From: Acanthaster planci
Lineage: Eukaryota; Echinodermata; Asteroidea; Valvatida; Acanthasteridae
DNA length: 64,000 bases
Assembly (NCBI RefSeq): GCF_001949145.1
Contig: NW_019091360.1
Location: 2,664,864 to 2,728,863 of the forward strand
Reading direction: 5' to 3'
A program made the translations under genes and the position numbers. Numbering within the stretch: position 1 is the stretch's first letter; every line of letters starts with the position of its first letter. The notes under the pieces are model-generated. The model saw nothing but the letters and a program-made list of their open reading frames with translations. It had not been told where the DNA came from and did no database searches. Of this stretch, positions 26,701 through 37,145 are shown in pieces.

Positions 26701-28255
26701 TTCTGACTGACAGTAGCATCGGATTTGCAATTTGCAGGTGTTGAGTGAACCCTGGCGTTTGTCCACCAGTCAAACACCTCATCAGCAGATGAACAAACTG
26801 GACATCACCAAGCACCCTGAGTACATATCAGCTGGTGGTGGATTCGGTCCGGTATGTAATTGCCCTTTGACCTTTAGGGTCACATGTCAGTTCCTGCCTA
26901 GCCTAAGCACAGAACTGCTTATCAATCAGCAAATTAAATGTGCATGCATTGTACATAGTAGACTGAACATGACCTTGACTTCACTCATTACACGGACAGC
27001 GTCCTGATGATATGTCTGTGGTCAACTTAGGGAATGGGCACATACCCTGCTAATGTATAAATACTTGAACAGTTTGTCATTCCGACCAAAGAGACAATGA
27101 ATCGTCACATTGTAAAGAAGCAAATGAAATGTACTAAGGAAGTCAGGTACAGCCTGTTTGCGTGTGCTCCAACAAATATATTTACATAACTATCCAATAA
27201 ATGAAATAAAATAGGATTCAATATGTATCAGCTCAATGTGAATTTATAATTGGCTGTGCATTACCTGAAAGCAGAGTGAAGATTAGACGTTTTGGAAGAT
27301 CAGTTAGTTTTACACTCGTTACTGTAGCCATCTTAATTGATTGAAGTTGTAGCCAAATTGTCACATTCCCAGAGAACAGCTGATAAAGTAAACACTGGGA
27401 ACCTTTCTAAAACCCAGGTGGCTCGCGATGGCTATGGAGTGTCCTATATCATTGCTGGTGAGGACGTCGTCTTCTACCATGTCTCCAGCAACAATTCCTC
27501 AGCTAGTACGGTATGTACCTTGTCACAGACCTCCTACAGAGTGAATATTTCATGTGCACAGTTATGGGTGCGAAAGGCATTAGCACGAGAACCAGTGCGT
27601 GAACCAACATGTGCACACATTCCATTCATTTACACTACAATTCCTAATTGAAAATGACATCACACTTCTGTACTCTATAGCTTGTCAGTTACACTACTGT
27701 TGTAGCGGAAGGTTTATTTGAGCTTGGACTTTAAGTGGTCAATTAAAGTGTTTAAGATTTTGCCAATTCTTGGTAAGCATTTTTTTTTGTCGCTGATCAG
27801 CATATCCACTTCATTTACATGAACATGAAAATAAAGCTTTTCTAGTACAGCAGATGTTCAGATTGATCACCTTAATAAGAGGAATTTGTCAGGAATAATC
27901 AAAAACCATCCCCAATCAAATGATGTTGGAAAAATAAAGGTATTGTGTGAAAACACCTTTCGGGTATGTCTATCTTGTCTTTCGAAAGGTCAAAGGTTGA
28001 AGACATATTAACTTATTCCAACGTTTCTTTGTTATACATTTAAATCTTGCACTAATCGTTCGTTGAAGTTATGATTTCAGTGGCTCATTTATGAAATGCT
28101 TTGAAATTTCACTAGAATTTCCAAGTAATAAAATTCCATGTAATGAATAATTTCCTTTTTTCCCCTCTTATCCAATGTTATTCTTACAGGATTCCTGGCG
28201 ATTTGCCAAGGGCATCATAAAAGCAAACAGAGACATCCTTTCTCTTTTCCAGTAA
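11719..28255 (+). CDS. CPT1: CPT1, carnitine O-palmitoyltransferase 1, complete
   Basis: Seventeen coding exons: 11719-11859, 14200-14339, 14830-15001, 15444-15545, 16083-16298, 16891-17198, 17366-17446, 18377-18500, 22729-22755, 23291-23424, 23884-24034, 24666-24830, 25569-25703, 26023-26175, 26738-26851, 27418-27510 and 28190-28255. All join in frame to 773 residues, the length of human CPT1A. The enzyme moves long-chain acyl groups from CoA to carnitine at the mitochondrial outer membrane and is the malonyl-CoA-controlled entry step of beta-oxidation. The N-terminus [15 protein letters not shown] matches the regulatory domain. Membrane segments lie at about 58-77 and 104-126. [16 protein letters not shown], the catalytic-His motif NAEHS (His480), [18 protein letters not shown] and GGGFGP are present. 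Codon 482, at the exon 10/11 junction, reads Leu where vertebrate CPT1 has Trp. Exon 9 is a 27-nt microexon. Confidence 0.97.
12251..12873. repeat. 209-bp tandem triplication in CPT1 intron 1
   Basis: Three head-to-tail copies begin at 12251, 12460 and 12669 with ATATGGGAAAGTTTATTTAA and repeat every 209 bp. They are nearly identical over their whole length. One visible difference is TTACACTCTCAC in copy 3 against TTACACGCTCAC in copies 1 and 2. The near-identity shows a recent tandem duplication. No coding content is seen. Confidence 0.95.
17340..17360 (-). promoter_or_regulatory. Triple DR1-type nuclear-receptor site in CPT1 intron 6
   Basis: TTAACCTTTAACCTTTGACC reads on the minus strand as three AGGT(C/T)A-like half-sites with one-base spacing, overlapping the pyrimidine tract of exon 7. 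DR1 is the arrangement bound by HNF4 and RXR heterodimers. Part of the T/C richness may simply serve splicing. Confidence 0.35.
18525..18537 (-). promoter_or_regulatory. DR1-type site in CPT1 intron 8
   Basis: AGACCTTTGACCT is AGGTCA-A-AGGTCT on the minus strand, a DR1 with one mismatch. It lies 24 bp after the exon 8 splice donor and about 85 bp before a perfect DR1. Confidence 0.4.
18622..18634 (-). promoter_or_regulatory. Perfect DR1 consensus in CPT1 intron 8
   Basis: TGACCTTTGACCT is exactly AGGTCA-A-AGGTCA on the minus strand, the consensus DR1 for HNF4 and RXR-type nuclear receptors. Vertebrate CPT1A is controlled by a PPAR site inside an early intron, so an intronic position is not out of place. 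Binding is inferred. Confidence 0.45.
20055..20135 (+). other. Candidate frame-neutral cassette exon in CPT1 intron 8
   Basis: An 81-nt open segment (27 codons) is bounded by AATAG on the left and GTAACA on the right. A strong pyrimidine tract lies 40-130 bp upstream. It has no stop in the phase needed (phase 0 in and out, like the flanking CPT1 exons). It would insert about 27 residues, starting [10 protein letters not shown], into the surface loop between the DEEEQDYDT segment and the 9-residue microexon. It is not part of the conserved 773-residue model, so this is a prediction only. Confidence 0.25.
21541..21620. repeat. (GTTT)n microsatellite in CPT1 intron 8
   Basis: Runs of GTTT interrupted by GGGGTGTTGGG-type blocks. 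The purest part lies at about 21579-21620 within the 4.2-kb intron between exons 8 and 9. Confidence 0.9.
26400..26545 (-). mobile_element. tRNA-derived SINE in CPT1 intron 14
   Basis: The minus strand shows a pol III A-box-like segment (GTGGCCTAATGGTTAGGG, 26540-26523) and a B-box-like segment (GGGGTTCGAAGCC, 26498-26486) with tRNA-like spacing. They are followed by GGGCAAGTCACCTTACCC, a type of body sequence common in invertebrate and fish SINEs. The anticodon arm is degenerate, so this is a retroposon rather than a functional tRNA gene. Confidence 0.6.
26861..26873 (-). promoter_or_regulatory. DR1-type site in CPT1 intron 15
   Basis: TGCCCTTTGACCT is AGGTCA-A-AGGGCA on the minus strand, a DR1 variant well known from HNF4/PPAR targets. 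It starts ten bases after the exon 15 boundary. Confidence 0.4.
27987..27999 (+). promoter_or_regulatory. DR1-type site in CPT1 intron 16
   Basis: AGGTCAAAGGTTG reads as AGGTCA-A-AGGTTG, a DR1 with two mismatches in the second half-site, about 190 bp before the last coding exon. Confidence 0.35.
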
Positions 28256-30690
28256 ATAGCACCACTGTCTCCGACAAGCCTCAACAAATGCGAGCAACAA
28301 ATTGGTATTCAGCTTTTTTTTTTAATCCCGTATTTTTTCCCTCTTTCTTTGGTGCTCGTCATTCTGAAACTTAATACTTGGAGGAGAATTTAGTTTTGTA
28401 TTAGGAGACACAGTCTTTGATATTTGGGGTGTAAAGGTTTTTACCTTCCTGGTCACTTGGAAATTAGTCATTCATCGGTTGAGTTACTGGTTGAGTTTTT
28501 AAAACGTGCAGCATTGGTCACTATAAATACAGGTTAAATAATATGCGCATGTAGAATTGCCCACAAATGCTTCGTTTCATGCACTCTGACAAAATACATT
28601 GGTCCACAGCTGAGCAAATAGATTATTTGTTATCTAAATATCCCAAATGAAAGACCTCATCAATCATTTATTCGGAAGGAAACAAATGGTAGCCAGTTGC
28701 AGAGAACAACAAAAATTCTTGAAATTCAACATGGTAATCCCTTAATTTTCAGTTTAGGGGGCTGGAGCTTTAAAATACTGAACTTGTTCTGATTTATGTA
28801 CATTTAATTTTACACAAATTTAGTTTTTCCTCCAATCTATTCAACATTTTTTGAGGCTTGTCTTTGGAAAAATTTCAACACAAAGGAAAAATGCAGTAAA
28901 CTCTCCATTTTACAGTTCCCAAAGAATTACAGTATTTAATAGTATTTTATCAATATGTACATGTCAGCATAGGTGGTATGAAATATGGTGACTTTCATTT
29001 ATGACACGTAGGCAAGTATTTAGTAACTATAAATGTTTAGCAATGAAATATCACACACCTATTTTATTTACAACCGAAATTAAGCAGGGCGAGAATAACT
29101 ACCTTTTTTCACTCTCTTGGTCGAGTTGTTAGTCCATCTTTTCACAACAGTTGAGGCAAGTTTAGGAAAGTAAACTACCGTTATTGATGCCCAACCTTAA
29201 CGAGGCCAGTCTTTGTCAGCAATGCAACTATTTCTTTGGAACATTATCATTACCTCTGTGTGACCTAACTTTTATTCTTAGCCGGTACTTGAAATTGGGA
29301 TTGAAGTCTTAATACTTGAGTAACAGGTTTTGTTTTAATTTTGTCATGCGCTTGCAATAGAGCCCTGTTGTCAGCAACAAAGTATTGTAATGTGTTACAG
29401 TTTATTTATAGCCACCTTTATCACTGATTCTTAGTAGCCATTCTGCTAGTTTGTGTAGAGTATTTTGTCGAGCTTGCCCATTAGAGTGAAACATAAGTTG
29501 GATTGAAATATGAAGTTTGTCACCCAGGTTGCATAAAACACTTAGCACATTAAGCTTTTTGTTCTTTCTTTTTTTTTTTGGATTGCTTGTTTGAATATGT
29601 TTGCCCCAGATGCAGTTTGTATATGATTTATGTATTCGCTGTGAGCTGAATGAACCTTGCATAATTTAATACTGTCTATTTCTGTTGCAATTACTGTCAT
29701 GAGGACATTTCAAAATCTCAACATGTGCTTCGGTATGGCTTCAAGATTCCAAGGCTCTGGAAGAGGCTTTGGATGATGGTCGAGTTAGCCATTATGGATA
29801 TTTTAGAGAATGAATTTGAAGCTTTTTGCTAATGAAAGGAGTCAATTTCCAAACGTGAAGTAAAAATTGTCATGCTTTCATTGGTTGCGTCCGCTGCCAA
29901 CATTCTCATGTTGTACGTCCATGTTGTAAGTTTGTGTAGTGTTTGCTTGGACAAAAAGAGGAAATAGTAGTGTTTTGGGAGAGTAGTGTATGGTTTGAGA
30001 ATAATATTATGCAGTTATTTGCTCATGAAAGTAATTTTTTTCTGTGAGAAATACAAAAAAAAGGAAAGCAATGCTTGTTGAGGATTGTAATTAGTAACGC
30101 ATAATTACGTTAATATTTGGTTTGGTGATATCTGACACATAATTTGCACTGCAAAATCAGCCTTATGATTAGCACAACGCTAATTTATTAACACACTGAA
30201 GTCGAGTGTGAAGGGTCGCGCATACTAAATGATGTCTTTCGGTGCCAAACAATGCAAGCTCCTTCGAGCCCTTTTGTGGAGAAGTCAGCTTTAATTTTAT
30301 CAGCTTGTTCAAGTAGGGCAACAATCAGTTCTGAGAAGATAAAAAAAACCAGGGTGAATTATTAGTGTTTAACATCCTCTAATTTAAGTTGGTAATATTC
30401 TAAACGAGCTTTGCATTTGCTTTTTCATATTAACTGTTTGATTTTTTCCCATTTAAAACTATTTTTTTTCTCTATACGGAAACTAGTTCAAAGAGAAACT
30501 TGTAATTATTTTATTAAACCTTATACGATGACGTATATCTTATAGTTCCGGTTAATTGGCGAAAGAGACAGAAGTATTTTATCTCTGATTTATTAAATTT
30601 TGCGGTGTATGTAATCGTGACGTTGTGCACCTTTGACCTACATGTGGTGTGACTGTGAAGAATGCAATAAAAAACATTGATCTTTTGACC
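28256..30690 (+). other. CPT1 3' UTR and downstream, with candidate poly(A) signal
   Basis: No further coding exon is seen after the TAA at 28253-28255. The canonical AATAAA I noted is at 30666-30671, followed by a T/GT-rich stretch, which would give a 3' UTR of about 2.4 kb. An imperfect DR1 (GCACCTTTGACCT) lies just before it at 30627-30639. Variant hexamers nearer the stop cannot be excluded. Confidence 0.35.
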
Positions 30691-30805
30691 TCTTGGAGAA
30701 AATGAATCTTTATGTGCTGCAATGTTTCTTCTTAATCCGTGCTGTCCAAAACGACACCAGTTATCTCTGAAAGTCAAGATAACAGACTTTTAATTTAGAT
30801 TTTTG

Positions 30806-30989
30806 TATCCACCCAGAGCTGAAGTGCACCCCCAATCGGCGAAAAGAAAAACAGGTGGTTACACGGGGGTTCTTGCACGCGTTGTGCGTGTACGCAAAGT
30901 CCACACGTGCCCGAATAAATTAGTTACGCGTGCTCCGCGTCAAACGCGCGCATATATTTGCGCGCCTTATGGCGCGCCTATGCGGTGAG
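30806..30989 (+). repeat. Dispersed repeat family R1, copy 1 (left part)
   Basis: The segment beginning GAGCTGAAGTGCACCC and running through TTGCACGCGTT and GCGTCAAACGCGC is shared in order with 50930-51400. It is interrupted by the foldback element at 30990-31490. The block CACGCCCTCTTTTGTTC at 31538-31554 matches 52298-52314 and probably belongs to the far side of the same repeat. Confidence 0.55.
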
Positions 30990-31490
30990 GGGTGAGGCCA
31001 AAAGCCAGGCACTCCGTTCATGACGTCACTACGCCTGTGGCCCCGTTCAACTGCCCATGTACGAATACCCAATTGTAACTCATCGTGCACGCGTGACCTA
31101 GGCCCTTTTCCAATACTCAACTTGGGCTCTGTCTGAGGCTTCGTTCCCCAAACCAATCCCCGATTGTGGGCCTGAAGCGTTTAAATTAAATTGGATTACT
31201 GGAATTTCTGGCTCTCTTGCATCTTATTTGATGTTTTGTGGCACTATTAAAACTAATTACTGCGCTTACAGCTTCAACGTTAGCTAGTAAAAAAAACAGT
31301 TGAAGCCTGAGACGGAGCCGAAGTTGAGTATTAGAAAACAGCCCTAGTCGTGAGCGAGTTGTTCCTTCTTCCATGTTTACAGCGTAGTCCGTAGTCGGTC
31401 CACCATATCTGTGTTAAGTAAACGGGTTTTCATGCAGTGATGTTTTGCGTAGTGACGTCATGCACGGAGTGCCTGGCTAATAGCCTCACC
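30990..31490. mobile_element. Foldback DNA transposon with about 10-bp target duplication
   Basis: About 500 bp with long imperfect inverted arms. GGTGAGGCC..AGCCAGGCACTCCG..CATGACGTCACTACG (30991-31032) is the reverse complement, with few changes, of 31447-31490. Inner arms at 31098-31142 and 31302-31347 also pair (CAATACTCAACTTGGGCTC against its complement). ATGCGGTGAG flanks the block at 30980-30989 and 31492-31501, which is what a 10-bp target-site duplication would look like. Long inverted ends and a duplication of 8-11 bp recall Mutator-like elements. There is no transposase, so it is non-autonomous. Confidence 0.65.
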
Positions 31491-31801
31491 CATGCGGTGA
31501 GCACCAAAAAACCAACAACAAAAAACAAACAAAAAATCACGCCCTCTTTTGTTCTGCCCGCAGCGGATTATGGGGATGTGAAAGAAACAGGAAATAGGAT
31601 ACGAGAATGACCATGCTGTTTTACGGTCTTAAGTTCAAGAAACCTCAGGACCACACATAAAAAACAGATTTCACGTGGTGCTACAGCAAAGCTATTACTT
31701 AACTTCGATTTACCTGCCGGATGCCCGATATGGCTGTGGTTCGTATAACAGACCCGGGGACTTTATTATTATTTTTAAAGGAAGTTTTACTCATTCTGTA
31801 G

Positions 31802-31892
31802 GAGGAAGAGAACGATCGAGGCAGCAGGTTTGAACTGAGTCTACAGCTTAAGTTACATGACAATGATGACACATACCGTGCGTGTGTCCTAG
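31802..31892 (+). other. Orphan exon-like segment 1
   Basis: An open 91-nt segment follows TTACTCATTCTGTAG and ends at CCTAG|GTAAAT. In phase 0 it encodes about 30 residues, including RFELSLQLKLHDNDDTYRAC, which looks protein-like rather than random. An in-frame TAG lies right at the acceptor, as expected for an exon border. The family was not recognised and no parent gene could be assembled. Confidence 0.25.
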
Positions 31893-32129
31893 GTAAATTG
31901 CGTCGTGCTAAATTTTGTCAACCATCGATCTCGCATGGTGGACTTCATCATGGCAAGAACTGTGACCTAGTTCTTTGTTTACACAAAATTAATGGACTTT
32001 TAGTCACCAATGTTCAAGACTAAACTGTGTGCAATAGTAAAGTACAGCTGCAATAAATTTTGTTAGACACAGGTTTTCTGCAACTTTATTCTCTTCTGCA
32101 ATAGATGGAAACGACTCGACGTCCCTATA

Positions 32130-32290
32130 ATACGTTTATGCAATGTAAAGTGTTATTATTTAAACATTGAAAACCATCCAGGCTTTCCCGGGCAACTGAG
32201 GGCGCTGTTGCTGTGATGTCATCCATGGAAAACATGGCTCGGTGCATAGGTTTTCTGTTCAAATTTTAAACCTTGACCTCATAAATACTG
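32130..32290 (+). repeat. Dispersed repeat family R2, copy 1
   Basis: It shares an ordered series with 58160-58310: TTTAAACATTGAAAAC, then a GAGGGCGCTGTTG core, TGA(C/T)GTCAT, and TTTTAAACC/TTTTGAACC. The two copies differ at many sites, so they are old. No ends or coding content could be defined. Confidence 0.5.
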
Positions 32291-33024
32291 AAAACATTTC
32301 AGAGAAAGAGTTGATTGCTTGCTTTTTGCTGTGTGCTTACACATCAATGAACCACAAAAGAAGACAAAACTTAGGCAAGCAAACTTTAAAAAATGCAGGA
32401 ATGTTTGTGCTTAATTCAGTGTAACATTGGGGCGTTCTTCCAAGGATGACACGCCAGTTTGCTCATGAATTCAGAATAATCGAAAACAGAAAAACAAAAG
32501 GCAGCAAAATACCAATTAAAATATTGAAACGAACATTCGAAATGAGACACAAAGATGGATTTTGGAGGTTTGTATGCATGCATTGCAGCTACCCTTTAAG
32601 GATAGCTGTAATGGTACTTTTATTGGGTTGCTGCGTGTGTGACCATGATTATATGCACACGCAACTATTATGACATTGTGACTAATGTGGACGAACTCGT
32701 AATGGAGTAAATGGGCTGTTAGTGGGACACGCATCATGCATGAGGTGGCAGTGGTCGGGGTCTGGCTCCAAAAGGCTACCTTTGTATCACTGTTTAGGTT
32801 AACTGTCGATGTCAACCTTGATTTCTCGATTATTCAAAAACCCCTCCTCCTGTTTAGGGCTGCATTCCAGTAGTGTAACTATACGTAGGAGGTATGGATG
32901 CACCCCCCCCCCTGCGGAAGTCCATGCCCTCTTTGCCCCCTTTGAAATTTTGAAATACACATCCAATCCATGTCCAAGTCCCCTGTTAAAAATTGTGAGA
33001 ACCCTCCAGTTACGTCACTTCTGT

Positions 33025-33115
33025 GTTCACTCGTTAGTGTTTTTACTCTCAATCCGGTTCGTATGTGTGTGACGTCATGTAGTTTAAATTACGTCAACTG
33101 CACATGGAGTTACGT
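33025..33115 (-). repeat. Dispersed repeat family R1, fragment (reverse orientation)
   Basis: The reverse complement contains GTAACTCCATGTGCAGT, TTTAAACT, TGACGTCACAC and ACGAACCGGATTG in the same order as 47790-47870 and 51170-51235. It is a fragment of the same family. Confidence 0.5.
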
Positions 33116-33710
33116 GGAACAACGATACTGGAAGTTAACGCCCAACCTGAGTGTTCATCCAATCTCAAGAACAATCACCGTGCTTCCTTCCAGTTTATGA
33201 ATTTCAGTGCAAACTATTGATTCTAATCTATGCATGATGGGGGAAGAGTTGAAAAATCCCTTTCGTAGAGAAGCGAAAATGCAGCTGGTAAAGGTTATGT
33301 TTCGCCATGGCGCTTATACCCTATGTGCGTTAGATATCTGTCATCATAGGCCAACAAAGTGCGATTTTGTCAGAGTGCGTATACAAAATGTACAGTGCAC
33401 TTCTTGAGTACAGAGTCGCTCGCCTGACCGAAACGAATAGCTTGCAGCCTCTATTTACCGTCCGCATCCAGTGGCTTACCACGGGCATTTCACGATTGGT
33501 TTGGCGCCATAACGCCACATTATCATTGTCCAGCTGCCAGCCACTAGAAATTCAGTTCCGAACAGGTCTCCATAGCGTGACGTGCAAAATGAATGTCAGC
33601 AGGAACACACACATACGACGCTACCAAAATTGCCTGGCGTGAGTAGACGTCAGTGAGAACTCCTTAATTAAGGTAGCAATAACGGAAATGAATCGTATCT
33701 CTTGGAGTAG

Positions 33711-33776
33711 GTGATCAAGCAAGGACGATCCGCAATGCTGGTGGACGGAGCACACAAGGCAGTGGGCGTGAAAGAG
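33711..33776 (+). other. Orphan exon-like segment 2
   Basis: 66 open nucleotides lie between TTGGAGTAG and GTATGA. Phase 0 reads VIKQGRSAMLVDGAHKAVG and onward, a balanced composition. The acceptor pyrimidine tract is weak. Not recognised; a chance open segment is quite possible. Confidence 0.18.
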
Positions 33777-36700
33777 GTATGATTTTAAACAATTAATTAC
33801 CCGAATACTATAATATTTGGTTTTGCAAAATACTGTTGGGATTTTAAAGTTGCTGTGAGCTGAGGAGTACAGAACGACAATGGCGTGGCAAAAAAAACGT
33901 GAAGTTTGAACGGGGAGAATTCCATGCTGATCATGACGGTGCGCTATTTTTCAACATAATGTAACGGGTTTCTTTATTTCTAGTAAATTCTAACATCTGT
34001 TTAAAATTTTGTGCAAAGAATGCCTTTTATTTATACAGTTGTGCGACTAAGCTGAAACAGGAATTTTTTGAACAAAAATGTAACGAGTCATATTCGACAT
34101 TATCCGACATTATTGAAAAGAAATGGTAACATGTACAAACCTATATGAACTATACCTTCGGCAGTAAAAATGTTGGAATAATAAAAATCATCAGATGCAC
34201 ATTGCGTCCTTGCGTAACCCCTAAGTCAAGTGGCTGTACTTCCATTTTGTAAGATTCATTTGCTATTATTTTTTCCTGCCAACTTTGAAAGCCAGACATT
34301 TTCCGTGTTGTACGTAATTTTGACACCGATAAGTTCGGCGGTCGATGCGTCAGCCGAGCGTGATAGCTTTCACCTCCATAATTGTTAATTTGATAATTTT
34401 TCTTCCAGCCCTGTACACTCACTTTTGCTTAAGGCCACGTCGACGTGGAAAGACTAAACAATGGAAAATGATATTGTAAGGCAATCCTGGAAACGATTGT
34501 GCGCGTGCGACGTATCAGCAATCGAACATCCGGATTACAGTTGGCAATAGGTCCTCTGTGATAGAGAATCCTTTAGGCTCTACCTTTTGGTCAACCCTTT
34601 GCTAGACTCTTGTTGCACCTTCAAGATCTGGTGTCAGTTACATCACAGGCAATTCAGAACATGTCTAGATTTTGTCTCTATACAGGGGGCACTTTAGAAG
34701 AAGGAATTTAATTTTGACAGCGAGTAATATAAATGAATAAGACGACGCGTAGTCATGCATAAATCGGACCGTCTGCTCACTTTACACAATGAGAACATCC
34801 CCATCGGATATCGCCTGTGCATTGTTTCAAGTATCGAAGAGAAACGAAGCAGTTCCCTTGGCAGTTCATCTCGTCTAGACCGCGGGATAGCGAGGTCGTT
34901 GCGAGGGGAATAATGGGCGAGGAATTAATTTTCCACCCTTTCATTCATCATGGGAGTTCTTAATAATTATTGTCTTTTGTTGGATATGGGCACGATAACT
35001 GTTGCATGGCAACGAGATGACAGATAATTATAATGGACATCTTAACCAGGGGCTGTTTGTCTTTCTCATGGCATAATTTTGACGGTGGTGACGCACTGCA
35101 TCATTTACAGTCAATTAGGCTAAATATTTACGTTCAGCTCAAAAGCATTACATGTATCAACAAAATTTAATAGGGTTTACTGTGTTCAGAGCTCGTTTTA
35201 GATAGAAATTTGTGTGGAATTAATACTTGCGCTTCTAAACTTGTCGGTCGAGGTATATACACGGGCGTCGCTAGCCCTTTTAGCAGGGGGGCTAGCTCTC
35301 CTTTCCGGATGGGGGATGGGGTGTGGCAGAGTAGAACTTGAGTAGAACACTTATCATAGAAGCCATCAACGATGGAGGATATCTATATTCTGAAGCATTT
35401 TCACGAAAACGGGCAATCGTTATTTTCCCTTTTCCATAGATTCTGTTCCCTTACTTAAAAAAAAAAAATTCCCCACCCGCTCTTTTTTGCTGTCATCTCG
35501 CGACGCCGGTGATTAGGCATAGTCCCGTTCACTATGAGAGGCTTGTGTGTACATTCCTCGCACCCCTTTCCCTCATAATCTGCTGTTAAATAAGGAATAA
35601 AAAGGAGTTTTTCACGTTTTCTTCCAACATACTTCTTTTTACCGTCCTTCTGTCGATTTGATTCAGTCGAGGATTTGCATCTTTTCAAAGGAATTATTTC
35701 CGAAGATATATACCGGCACTTAACGTTCGTGCCTATGCGCCATGATTACAAACGTGTCGTTATCGTGCTTTGCTTTTACGGAAAGCACGAACCGGTTCGG
35801 TAACTGATCTGTGTATTCATCGCCAGTGTGCGCAAAGTTCCCGTCGGTGTCCATGGGAATTTTGTTTTAAATCTAATTTTCTCCTGTATGTGACTAATAT
35901 ACATGTGCCCACATAGGGCCCTGGCCTATTCACAGGCGGAGATATTTTATAAGCTAAATTCAGTGCGGTGCTGGGGAGTTTGACACGTCATTTCCAGTCA
36001 TTCTAGCAACCATAATGCATCCAATTTGAATTGCGCAACGACATGCATTTTTTAAATATTTCAGGCCTTTTCCATTTTTAATTGCCGTACAGTCGACTGG
36101 GGCACGAGCTACCACGCTTGGTTTCAGATCTTGTCCTTTTAATATCTTTTCAAAAGTCACACAATCCCATCTCGCTTAAACAAACACCAGTTCCTTAAAA
36201 AGAAGTCTCCAGAGTGTTCTTTGCCGTGCCGCCCATGCAGATGCCTTGCCGATCAAATAACACCAGGACCAGTTTACTTAGCAGATTAGATTCGACAGCT
36301 TCCTTGGTTCAATGAGAAACAGTGATGGAAGTTTGCATTTTTGGAGACATTCAAAAGATCCATTATCATACGAGAAGTGAGGAAACCATTTTGACCCGTG
36401 ACGACGAAACCTGTAACGGGACTCGCGTATTCAAGATGTATACGCGGGTGTATTTCGTGTGAACTTAGGCTCACTAGTCGTATATACTTAGCCTGTTCTT
36501 GCCTGAACTTGTATGCATACACACGTTCCCTGGTAAAGCAACCTCAAATAACCGAGAATCGCATGCAGTATAAACACAGAGATAGCAAGAGGCAGAACTA
36601 GTTTTTAAAAACGACAGCAGAAATCTCCATTCATCACACTGAAGGCCTTACACCCGGCTTAGACCGCACTGGAGAGCCATGCGCCGAACCAAATTATTAG

Positions 36701-36814
36701 GAGCGATTCGAGCCGATCCAATTAGTGAGTCTAGGCTCTGAAATATACACTTCAAATCAAGCACAGTGTTTTTAGCATTGTTTCAGGGACGTGGTGAAAA
36801 AATAATCATATCCT
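33777..36814. other. Intergenic, no gene seen; possible regulatory island at 34913-35050
   Basis: No conserved coding exon is seen. The part at 34913-35050 packs several transcription-factor-like motifs: AATTAATTTT, TAATAATTATTGTCTTTTGTT-type homeodomain/Sox sites (about 34961-34981), an RFX-like dyad GTTGCATGGCAAC (35001-35013) and AGATAATTATAATGG. That density is unusual for this spacer and suggests an enhancer, by inference only. Confidence 0.3.
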
Positions 36815-37145
36815 TGTGCTAACTCGCACGTACAACTTACATGTCTACGTACGACTTATATCGTAAATACTCGTACTTATCGTATATATTCTAACGTAAA
36901 CATGTCTTGTATAAAGACTAATAAGTAGTACGTGCGAAATGTAATTCGTACGTACGAGATGTAAGTCGTACGTGCGAGATGTAAGTCGTACGTGCGAGAT
37001 ATGGGTTGAACGTAGAAAGATAAGTAGTACATAGGCCTACGCCATAAAACTCATACGTACTTAAGTCGTTTGTGCGAGTTACATTGCTATATTGCACGCT
37101 CGAGATATAGGTACAAGATATAAACCGTACGTACGAGTGAGTTGA
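36815..37145. repeat. CGTACG-rich foldback array
   Basis: Direct copies of an about 20-bp unit (GTAAGTCGTACGTGCGAGAT) lie around 36940-37010, with diverged versions to about 37135. Reverse-oriented copies (AACTCGCACGTACAACTTAC) lie at 36825-36880. The two orientations face each other, so the block could fold on itself. The units are full of self-complementary CGTACG. Confidence 0.75.
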
